Virus record (IMG/VR): IMGVR_UViG_3300045993_000281
Coordinates: 1-33,090 of that record
Origin: a virus
Length of the DNA stretch: 33,090 nucleotides
Strand: one strand, 5' to 3'
The notes under the pieces were generated by a model. The model had not been told where the DNA came from. It worked only from the letters and a program-made list of their open reading frames with translations, and did not search any database. Shown here piece by piece: positions 18,923-26,196 of this stretch (positions within the stretch are counted from its first letter, which is position 1; each line of letters begins with the position of its first letter). The translations under genes were made by a program, and so were the position numbers.

Positions 18923-20953
18923 CTATAAGAATGATACATGCGTCCCTTCGCAGGAAATCTCGCTCGTGGCGCCGCCCTGCCCTTGTATCTTGAAAGTAAT
19001 GGCTGCGGTGTCTATGTTTGTCAGAGAGCCTTGTCTAGCTAATGATTGCATCTGAGTGTCGTCTCCTGAATAATTGCTGAGGTAGCTCATTACGTATTTC
19101 TGAGTACTGGCCCCTGTCCTGAACACTTTGACCTGGATAGACCAAAAGACCGCTTGTCCACCGGACGCTCCGTTGGTGATAGCCCATGTACCAAGTGTAG
19201 TAGCCCCCAGTACAACACGTATAGTCTTAGTGCTGATTGCAGTGTAATACCCCCAAGCATGTAGTTCCAAACCGCTGCCGTTCTCAAATAAGCTGTTTGC
19301 AGGAAGTGTGTACGACACTAAGTCCGTATTGCCTGTACCGATGCAAACCGCAGAATTAGTTTGGACGAAGAGTCTACCACCAACCACAGGTTGTGCCGTA
19401 CTTGTTCCTGCACCTGCCAACACCTTTCCACGTAACGTAGTCTGTGTGATTGCGCTATTGCCTATTACCGCAGTATTAGAGCCTGTGCCTGCCGCGTCCG
19501 TCCCTATGACGATGCTATTATTATCAGTTCCAGCTGCACCGACAGTCCTACACCCAATAAACACATTGTCATAACCCGTTGTGTTCTGAAAGCTTCCAGT
19601 GGGCGGGGCGCCCGCATAAGAGCCTAAGAATGTGTTCTGAATGCCAGTGGTTATATTAAAACCAGCTCGTGCACCTATTGCAGTATTGTGTTCACCAAAC
19701 GTGCTTGAAACAAGCGCTGCGTAGCCTACTGCGGTACAGCTGGAACCACTCTTTAGGTTAAGAAGCGCGTTGCTGCCAAGCCCAACATTCTCAATTATAA
19801 ACCCTTGGACCGTTCCAGTCCCTGTCGGAACTCCTGTACATACAAACTCTACACCGACTGTGTTTGACGCTGCGCCTACTAGGGTATAATCTGTAGTGCC
19901 TACAGTGACAATCCTATAGGTGCGTCCCGTCATACTTACAAGCTCCACAGCTGAGATTACCTTTCCGGCAGAGCCCATTGCGGTGTAGCCTAAGGCAGTG
20001 CAGTTATTCGCATAGCCTGTTTTTGCCAAAGCGCCCGCTCCAACCCCCGTACAGAACCCTGTGAATTGAATGCCAACCCCGTAAGTCTCAAGCTGTGAGA
20101 GAACCCTATTGCCGATTGCTAAATTGTTACTAGATTCAATTGTATTTTGCAGCGCAGCATGCCCTACCGCTAAGTTGGCTAATGTACGGTTAGCAATGCT
20201 CTTAAGTGCGTTATGGCCAATAGCGATAGCGCCGTCAGAGGGTCTAACTGCCCTCCCCGATGGGAATCCGTTAGTAAGCGGAGGGGTAGCTACGAATACG
20301 GTGCCCACTGTGTTTGCAGCCGCACCTACAGCAGTGAAGTCACTTGTGCCAGTAGAGATAATCGTGTAAGTTTCTCCCGGGATTACATTAACCTGACTCG
20401 CAGCATCATATGTCTGGGTTACAGTGCCCGTCCCTATGGGTATCGTAGCACTTTGTACGTAAACCTCTCCTACTGTATTTGACGTCGCCCCACAGAGTGT
20501 GAAGTCCGTAGTCCCTATAGAGACTATTCTGCAAGTTTGTCCGTTCTTTACAGATGTGGCGGCAACAACACCTACGTAGGAAGAGAGCGCTTTTGAGCCC
20601 AAGGCCACGTGATAATTACCCCAAACTGTAAGCGCCATAGCAGAAGCGCCTACAGCCACGTTATCTGTCTGAGTAATATTCGCAGCCAACGCACCATTGC
20701 CGAAGGCCGTATTACGTAGGCCTCCAGCAATAGCAGTTAAGGCGGACTCGCCAAAGCCTGTATTAGTGGCACTTGCATCGTCTGGCCCCCGATAGTTAAG
20801 AGCGGCGACCAAACGCCCACCAGCATTAATCTCTACCTTGTATCTGTTAAGGTTAATAAGGTTTGCATCTAGCTGCGCATACGACAGCTCACCACCATTA
20901 TTTGTGACTGTAGGTGTCGCATCTGACGTCTGCCGCGTAGTGATAGCTGTCAT
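18923..20953 (-). CDS. Tail fibre with YadA-like repeats and C-terminal jelly-roll-like domain
   Basis: A fibrous host-recognition protein. Residues 65-510 are built of repeats of the type N-x-A-x-G-x-x-A-L (for example RNTAFGNGAL, DNVAVGASAM, NNLAIGNRVL), as in the head of trimeric autotransporters. Three related inserts interrupt them (about 128-180, 188-228 and 332-383), each with G-x-T-Y-x-I...GTTDFT...GAxSNTVG. The last 140 residues (from about 537: TDLVSYTLPANSL) look like a compact C-terminal beta domain that could bind receptor. AAGGAATAAT precedes the ATG. It is transcribed after the other distal tail genes and before the lysis cassette. Confidence 0.82.
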   Translation of the reverse strand: MTAITTRQTSDATPTVTNNGGELSYAQLDANLINLNRYKVEINAGGRLVAALNYRGPDDASATNTGFGESALTAIAGGLRNTAFGNGALAANITQTDNVAVGASAMALTVWGNYHVALGSKALSSYVGVVAATSVKNGQTCRIVSIGTTDFTLCGATSNTVGEVYVQSATIPIGTGTVTQTYDAASQVNVIPGETYTIISTGTSDFTAVGAAANTVGTVFVATPPLTNGFPSGRAVRPSDGAIAIGHNALKSIANRTLANLAVGHAALQNTIESSNNLAIGNRVLSQLETYGVGIQFTGFCTGVGAGALAKTGYANNCTALGYTAMGSAGKVISAVELVSMTGRTYRIVTVGTTDYTLVGAASNTVGVEFVCTGVPTGTGTVQGFIIENVGLGSNALLNLKSGSSCTAVGYAALVSSTFGEHNTAIGARAGFNITTGIQNTFLGSYAGAPPTGSFQNTTGYDNVFIGCRTVGAAGTDNNSIVIGTDAAGTGSNTAVIGNSAITQTTLRGKVLAGAGTSTAQPVVGGRLFVQTNSAVCIGTGNTDLVSYTLPANSLFENGSGLELHAWGYYTAISTKTIRVVLGATTLGTWAITNGASGGQAVFWSIQVKVFRTGASTQKYVMSYLSNYSGDDTQMQSLARQGSLTNIDTAAITFKIQGQGGATSEISCEGTHVSFL

Positions 20954-20961
20954 ATTATTCC

Positions 20962-21450
20962 TTAAGCTGCGGTGAAGTTAATTTTCCAAGTAATAGCCAT
21001 GCTATCACCTGCTGCCTTAGTAACAGTGCCAAACACAGTACGGGCAAACGCGATACCTACAGCGTTCGTTCCGCTGTTGAACAAGAACGCTTCTTGAATA
21101 GCGCCTGTGCCTACACCTGGCGCAAATGTGCATTGGTATGTTACGTTATCGTTTGCGGATACGGTAGTGCCCTGAGCTGCTGCAGGGCTTAGCGCAACTT
21201 TAGAACCAATCATCGTAGCAACGCAACTCGCTTCATTATTACCTGTTGCAGCAGCGGTGCCGCTTGTGCCTACACCCATATGGGATATAACAGCCTGCGC
21301 TACACCTATCATACGCGATGTAATAAAGTCTTTGCCGAGGAGCAGAACTAAGTTTTTCTCCTGACGAAACTCTTTAGTGATGCCTGTAGCGAAGTCCCAT
21401 ACATGTATGTCCAACTGGCCGCTAACAGCCAAGCCATCAATAGATTTCAT
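20962..21450 (-). CDS. Phage tail-associated protein, 162 aa
   Basis: It resembles a family of prophage tail-region proteins with NLVLLLGKDFITSRM near residue 33, HMGVGTSGTA near 57, and FAPGVGTGAIQEAFLFN near 109. It is beta-rich, Gly/Ala-rich and has no signal peptide. Such proteins lie next to fibre genes and may be fibre-attached or decoration proteins; the exact role is unknown. AAAGGAAACAA precedes the ATG. Confidence 0.65.
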   Translation of the reverse strand: MKSIDGLAVSGQLDIHVWDFATGITKEFRQEKNLVLLLGKDFITSRMIGVAQAVISHMGVGTSGTAAATGNNEASCVATMIGSKVALSPAAAQGTTVSANDNVTYQCTFAPGVGTGAIQEAFLFNSGTNAVGIAFARTVFGTVTKAAGDSMAITWKINFTAA

Positions 21451-21465
21451 TTGTTTCCTTTAAAG

Positions 21466-24189
21466 TTATAGTAAAGCTGAGTAGCCTGAAGGTGGTGAAT
21501 AAGTAAATGTCGGACCAAAGTTTGCGGTAGCAGCGGCAGCATTCTGATATAGGCATACAATAGGGAACCAAGTACCAGTGAGTCCGGTAGTCGCAGTCCC
21601 TAACGATACATTGTTCTTATATATTGTAAGAACGCCGGTATCCATATCCAACGCCATTCCTATAGTCTCGGTGCTGTAACTTGTAGAGTAACCTGTACCG
21701 TAGCCGTATATTGTACCTCCATTCTGGTATATAGAAAAGCCATTTGGCCCAGTAGTGTATGTTGTCAATGATTGTGTCGAGTTTGCGATACCTACCATAC
21801 AATCGCCACCGCCTGTGATCACAACTTCCCAGTACCACTTCCCAGAAGATTTGCCGATTGTTGCGCGTACATTATTAAATACAAAGGTGACCGTATTTGT
21901 AGCTACCAAGTTTGCAGAAGATAATGTAAGATTCGCACCCTTGTCTGCAGGGTTCCATGTGGCGTATACTGGGGTAGTTTTGATATAGGTCAAAACGTCT
22001 GCCAAAGACACAGCTTCTGAGTATGTAGGTCCAAATACATATTTAGCCGACAATACATCTGTCATACTGATAGCCTCTGTTTTTCCAGCTGGAACCACAC
22101 TTACGCCAAAATTTTCTGATACGTATACCGCATATTTAGGTGTAGCGTAACCACTAGTAACGTAACCGCTTGCAACGTAACCCATAACATCTGAAGGGTC
22201 TTTTCCAATTGCTAAATCTTTAGCGTCGGTGATGCCTGCAGCTTCATTAAATAATTGGCCGAAAGAAATCAAGTAAGTCAATGCGTCAGTTACGGAAACA
22301 GCTTCATTATAAGGCCGTGCGTAGCTCGCCAAATATGTAAACGCGTCGGTTAAAGACACAGCTTCCGGAAGCTGCCTGTCATACGATGTTATAGAGGTCA
22401 GAACATCGGTTATAGAGACAGCTTCATTGTATGGGCGGTTATAATTGACAATTGCGGTGAATAGATCTGTAACAGAAACTGCCTCAAAATAGGGCCTGTC
22501 GTATGCAACAAGATACGATAACGCATCTAGTAAAGAAATCGCCTCTGCGTAAGGTCTGTCATATGCGCATACCGCAACAAGCACGTCGGTTAACGAAAGG
22601 GCTTCATTTATAGACTTTGAAGTTGTAAATGCAGCTGCGTCCGTTATTTGCAAATCGCGTATTGTGTAGTTTCCTGCAACATATCCTTCTGTTACATACA
22701 GATCTGTTGCGGACTTTGCGAACACATTTGTGTAGGCGTCGGAAATGGATAACGCTTCATTTGCTTCTTTGTAGAGAATGCTAAGAAGTGCATCCACCAA
22801 GGTAATTGCCTCTGTGTACGAGCCACTCCCAGAGATTATCATAGTAAGGATATCTGTGAGAGACACGTCCTCTGTATAAGGACGATTGTAACTATATACT
22901 GCAGCGAACGCATCCGTTACATTAACAGCCTCTGCGGAAAATTTGCTTACCACCATCTCAGCCAAGTCTGCAAGAGACATTGGACCATCGAACGGTCTGT
23001 CGTAACTTGATAGTAAACTCAGAATATCAGCAATAGACACAGCTTCTGTCAAAGAGAGGCTAGAGGCGCCGCTCATTGCGTACGAGAAATTATCAGTAAT
23101 ACTAACAAATTCTGCAAACGGGCGTGCGTATGCTATTACGCGGGTTAGGACATCTGTGATCACCATTTCAGCTAGCGTATAACCGCCTGAAACGTACCCC
23201 TCAGTGACATAGATGTTGGAAATAGATTTAGCAATTGCGTTAGTCGTAGCGTCTGTTGTGCTAACAGCGTCAGCACTCCCCTTTCCTACTAGCAAATTTG
23301 TCTGATCAACTACGGCTACAGCCTCAGCCAATACCTGTCCATACACGTAAAGGAATGTCAAAATGTCTGTTATCGACATAGTTTCTAATGACATCTTACC
23401 CATTGTCACCGCGCTTATGTCAGAGACAGCCACACCGCCGCCCTTGATGTACCCTGCAGCTACAAACCCAGACGCTACGTAGCCGTCTTCTGAAAGGATA
23501 GGTTTACTAAAGTTGTTTGCGTAGGCATCCGACACAGTTAACGCGTCGTCCGTAGCCTTAAGAGATACAAAAAGCAGAGCCTCATTTATGGATATCTCTT
23601 CAAGTAACGCCTTTGCTAAGTTCAAGAGCGCCGCATCCGAAATTATTACAGGCTCAATTTTGAAAGAACTAAAATCAATATAAGTCTTACTGAATACATT
23701 AAAGTTTTCAAAGAGATTACTATAATCAGTAATAAAGTCGTAGTAAGTCGGAAATCCAATTACATCGATTGTTATCTCGGAAGCAATGTTTGCTATAAGC
23801 GCAGGACTGCTAACACTCGCAATTATCTGCGGGGTAGCGATCGTAAGAGCAGCTTGTATGCCATTTCGGATACTTGCTACTATATTCGAAGTGGCTACTG
23901 TAGCGGTATTCTGCGAAGTATCAATTCCTGCAACCACCTGGCTGTGAGGAATCGAAACAACAGGTACACCATTATTTGTCAATGTTATGTTCGGGGTAGC
24001 TGCACCCACTGCTATAACCGGAATAGCGTCAGTCGTAACAGTCGGGTTAGTTGTAGTTATATTTACCGCTTTCGCAGTTGCATCAGTAGCAGCATTAACC
24101 GCGCCTACAGCTATACTGGCTACGATAGATTTCGTGCCGACGGTAAGTGTAGGCTTGTTATGCTTTACCGTAACTTTCCGTCTGGCCAT
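21466..24189 (-). CDS. Repeat-built tail protein with C-terminal SPRY domain, 907 aa
   Basis: Likely a receptor-binding tail protein. Residues 1-150 are Ala/Thr/Val-rich with short beta repeats (TLTVGTKSIVASIAVG). About 200-735 consists of roughly twenty copies of a 20-residue repeat ending in YxRPYxEAVSxTDxL. It is interrupted four times by GYVxxGYxxxxY-type inserts (for example LYVTEGYVSGGY). The last 160 residues form a SPRY/B30.2-like domain: WNPADKGANLTLSS, GKSSGKWYWEVVITGG, MVGIA, IGMALDMDTGVLTIYKNNVS, LGTA, and ANFGPTF...PPSGYSALL. CCTAAGGATTAAC leads to the ATG. SPRY domains bind protein or glycan surfaces; host-receptor binding is inferred from location. Confidence 0.82.
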   Translation of the reverse strand: MARRKVTVKHNKPTLTVGTKSIVASIAVGAVNAATDATAKAVNITTTNPTVTTDAIPVIAVGAATPNITLTNNGVPVVSIPHSQVVAGIDTSQNTATVATSNIVASIRNGIQAALTIATPQIIASVSSPALIANIASEITIDVIGFPTYYDFITDYSNLFENFNVFSKTYIDFSSFKIEPVIISDAALLNLAKALLEEISINEALLFVSLKATDDALTVSDAYANNFSKPILSEDGYVASGFVAAGYIKGGGVAVSDISAVTMGKMSLETMSITDILTFLYVYGQVLAEAVAVVDQTNLLVGKGSADAVSTTDATTNAIAKSISNIYVTEGYVSGGYTLAEMVITDVLTRVIAYARPFAEFVSITDNFSYAMSGASSLSLTEAVSIADILSLLSSYDRPFDGPMSLADLAEMVVSKFSAEAVNVTDAFAAVYSYNRPYTEDVSLTDILTMIISGSGSYTEAITLVDALLSILYKEANEALSISDAYTNVFAKSATDLYVTEGYVAGNYTIRDLQITDAAAFTTSKSINEALSLTDVLVAVCAYDRPYAEAISLLDALSYLVAYDRPYFEAVSVTDLFTAIVNYNRPYNEAVSITDVLTSITSYDRQLPEAVSLTDAFTYLASYARPYNEAVSVTDALTYLISFGQLFNEAAGITDAKDLAIGKDPSDVMGYVASGYVTSGYATPKYAVYVSENFGVSVVPAGKTEAISMTDVLSAKYVFGPTYSEAVSLADVLTYIKTTPVYATWNPADKGANLTLSSANLVATNTVTFVFNNVRATIGKSSGKWYWEVVITGGGDCMVGIANSTQSLTTYTTGPNGFSIYQNGGTIYGYGTGYSTSYSTETIGMALDMDTGVLTIYKNNVSLGTATTGLTGTWFPIVCLYQNAAAATANFGPTFTYSPPSGYSALL
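22246..22545 (-). repeat. Five clean 60-bp in-frame tandem repeats
   Basis: Each unit encodes 20 residues of the form EAVSxTDxLTxLxxYxRPYN. The units are divergent at DNA level but exactly equal in length. More degenerate units with inserts continue to about 23620. The periodic Glu-Ala-Val-Ser and Arg-Pro positions suggest a stacked fibrous shaft. Confidence 0.8.
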
Positions 24190-24197
24190 GTTAATCC

Positions 24198-24833
24198 TTA
24201 GGGGACAGGTACAATATTAGTTGGGCTGTATAGCATTTCTACCATACCCCGCATAGGTTTCCAGGTTCGTTGGTAGCGACCGCCAGTAGGCTCAGTTACT
24301 CTCAACTCGAAGAATCCGTAAGTATTATATTGTGTATTAGGCTGAACAGCCCACGTGCTGCTAAGCGCCAGCGGAAACTGTATATGAACTTGATTAGGCT
24401 CGTACAGTTCCCAATTAATAGCGTCTAGTTCCGGCGCCACAATCGAAGTCAGATTGCCAATCGATTTACGCTTATAGTATAGATTATTTGCTGGGGCTCG
24501 CACAAGTTCTAGCGCAGTATAGATAGTACTTCCAATCCAGACGAGCCCAGCTGCGTTGATTGTAGGGTGCCAAACATCCAGTGTAGTGTCTATCCTTGCC
24601 ACTGCTTTCGCGGTAACAGGTGGCACTATTTGGCCGACCACATTTTCTGCTTCCATCACAACAGCCTCGAAGGTATATGGATTTCCACCACTATTGCCTA
24701 ATCCACTTACGTTTGCGATGAAGTCTAACGTGACAGGAAACTCAAGTTGCTCCCCCTGCACGATTGACCATAAAACACCTCCAGAATCGTCCTGAAGGCT
24801 AGTACCTGTACTTGTTATCAAAGATCGCGCCAT
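24198..24833 (-). CDS. Hypothetical tail-region protein, 211 aa
   Basis: Beta-rich, neutral protein with no known motif (MARSLITSTGTSLQDDSGGV start). It shares the MAR start of the SPRY protein downstream. It is the first gene after the 305-bp gap, so it opens the distal tail unit. Gln/Asn/Pro-rich segments (WAVQPNTQYNTYGFF) fit a virion structural protein, possibly a fibre adaptor. AAGGCGG precedes the ATG. Confidence 0.6.
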   Translation of the reverse strand: MARSLITSTGTSLQDDSGGVLWSIVQGEQLEFPVTLDFIANVSGLGNSGGNPYTFEAVVMEAENVVGQIVPPVTAKAVARIDTTLDVWHPTINAAGLVWIGSTIYTALELVRAPANNLYYKRKSIGNLTSIVAPELDAINWELYEPNQVHIQFPLALSSTWAVQPNTQYNTYGFFELRVTEPTGGRYQRTWKPMRGMVEMLYSPTNIVPVP

Positions 24834-24960
24834 GTTAACCGCCTTATTTGTGAATTAATTGATTGTTAATATTGAATAATAATGATAACTATAACCCATA
24901 AGATGATTGGTTGGGCTGGTTATATAGTCCCTATATTACAGGGGGAGGGCGCCCTTATCT

Positions 24961-24978
24961 TTAATTTAACGGGTTCGC
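24961..24978 (-). promoter_or_regulatory. 18-bp intergenic repeat, copy 2 (candidate phage RNA polymerase promoter)
   Basis: TTAATTTAACGGGTTCGC on the plus strand, 17/18 identical to 9887-9904. It is about 130 bp upstream of the distal tail unit. On the transcribed strand both read GCGA-(A/C)-CCCGTTAAATTAA, then diverge. Confidence 0.45.
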
Positions 24979-24996
24979 CCATCCATTATGATGCAT

Positions 24997-25026
24997 ATTA
25001 TCACATTAGAAAAAGCTAAGCGTTAA
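24997..25026 (-). promoter_or_regulatory. Possible host sigma-70 promoter
   Basis: Minus-strand TTAACG (25021-25026), 18-bp spacer, then TGTGATAAT with an extended -10 (GATAAT at 24997-25002). The -35 box matches four of six consensus bases. It points to the distal tail genes and lies just upstream of the 18-bp repeat. Support is by pattern only. Confidence 0.3.
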
Positions 25027-25138
25027 GCCGAACTTTTTCCATTGTCATAACGGTTTTAAAAAGGCCAGCCTTGACGACCATCATCGACCACTTTTTTCGT
25101 GGCCGCTATGATCGTCCTGACATGCCAGTGGGTACTTC

Positions 25139-25597
25139 TCAACGCGAAGCGTGCGACGTTCGCCAGACTGCGATATGTCCTCGCGATTGCCAGCCACGTT
25201 TCTCCAAGATACGCACCATAACTCTTGTAGGATCCATATGTGAACCTTGCGTTATACAGTATGGAATTCTGTTCTCTTCAGCAAATTTTATCATTTCGCC
25301 GTGAGCACATAGTACTGCTTTTGCGGCTGAAATGCCTTTAAAAATAGAAGTATAGAACTGCTGATTAATAGTTCTATAGTGCGCAAACTTAGAGACAGAT
25401 ACATCGCACACTAGCCAACCGACTATTTCGTCTTCGTCTTCCATTACACGAATAAACTGCCCCGTACGCCAATGTTTCTCAATATTGACGTACGAAGCAC
25501 GCTTATCGGTTGGCAGAAAGGTCTCGTCATTTTGCGCCAAATACATATCAACGCATTTCCTGAGTTCAACAATACTCTCTGGTTTCCGCATATACAT
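25139..25597 (-). CDS. GNAT-like acetyltransferase-fold protein, 152 aa
   Basis: The layout FIRVMEDEDEIVGWLVCDVS (about 49-68), a middle helix (AAKAVLCAHGEMIKFAEENR) and ILEKRGWQSRGHIAVW near the end follow the GNAT order of strands and helices. The usual acetyl-CoA loop Q/RxxGxG/A is not clear. GNAT-like proteins of this size occur inside phage tail modules, where they may be virion-associated or modify proteins. The start ATG overlaps the previous stop (TAATG). Confidence in fold is moderate; activity is uncertain. Confidence 0.6.
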   Translation of the reverse strand: MYMRKPESIVELRKCVDMYLAQNDETFLPTDKRASYVNIEKHWRTGQFIRVMEDEDEIVGWLVCDVSVSKFAHYRTINQQFYTSIFKGISAAKAVLCAHGEMIKFAEENRIPYCITQGSHMDPTRVMVRILEKRGWQSRGHIAVWRTSHASR

Positions 25598-26196
25598 TAA
25601 ATCACACTATACCAATTAATGGCATCCGCTTCGGCTACAGTTGTTGCTTTGTTAATCAGACCTCTCAGTTGTCCCGCTCTTGCATGCATGGCCACAGCGC
25701 GTATATCCTGCATTTCTGCAGCACGCTTTAGCATCATGCTTGAGATGATTGTGATAGAGTTGTCCGCTAACGTCCATTCAAAACTGCCACGATCGGCATG
25801 AGACAGCGCGTAAGACATCATGGCTGGGTTATAGTCAAATGTCATTCCATCGCATGTGAACGGCTTTACTTTTTCTATCTCGCGGTTCTTCTTTATCTCA
25901 CGCCATTTAGCCGTTTGTGCTTGCGCTAATATACGGTTATCCACCGCAATCCGTTCTGGCATTTTCCAAGACCATCCTGGGTTGCTTAGGCAGAATTGGA
26001 TGGCTGTCAGCTCCGCTTCGGTATATGCAATAACCTCTCCGTCCTTGTAGTAGTGGCGCCCTGGTAAACAACTCTTGTCCGTCAACACCATAACAGTACC
26101 TACGGGGGTATTATCGGCCATGCAACTCTCTTGGCAAAACCCTGCATTTACAATTTCACCGTTATCTCGAACGGTAATATAGCTTACATTTTTCAT
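25597..26196 (-). CDS. DUF4376-like tail protein, 199 aa
   Basis: The C-terminal half has AKWREIKKNREIEKVKPFTCDG then MTFDY, later FEWTLADNSI and AVAMHARAGQLRGLINKATT, matching the DUF4376 layout (W-x2-IKxxRE...FxxDGxxFD...A-x2-HxxxLR). Proteins with this domain often follow a tail tip or fibre gene and resemble tail fibre assembly or attachment proteins. The N-terminal 90 residues are beta-rich (ITVRDNGEIVNAGF). Its ATG overlaps the stop of the J-like gene (ATGA). Confidence 0.7.
   Translation of the reverse strand: MKNVSYITVRDNGEIVNAGFCQESCMADNTPVGTVMVLTDKSCLPGRHYYKDGEVIAYTEAELTAIQFCLSNPGWSWKMPERIAVDNRILAQAQTAKWREIKKNREIEKVKPFTCDGMTFDYNPAMMSYALSHADRGSFEWTLADNSITIISSMMLKRAAEMQDIRAVAMHARAGQLRGLINKATTVAEADAINWYSVI

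Larger units (their letters stand above)
24834..25138 (-). other. 305-bp intergenic region between tail units
   Basis: The only long gap in the window. In transcription order it contains CCAC/GTGG and AAGG/CCTT short hairpins (the second followed by TTTTTAAAA, a weak terminator candidate), a possible host promoter (24997-25026), the second copy of the 18-bp repeat (24961-24978), the palindrome AGGGCGCCCT (24946-24955), and an AT-rich leader. I find no frame with a credible ribosome site. It looks like a terminator plus promoter boundary. Confidence 0.55.

Noticed and set aside
1200-25102. Shared 14-mer CACTTTTTTCGTGG near 1200 and near 25090
   Set aside because: One repeat of this length is expected by chance in a 33-kb window, and it lies in different contexts.
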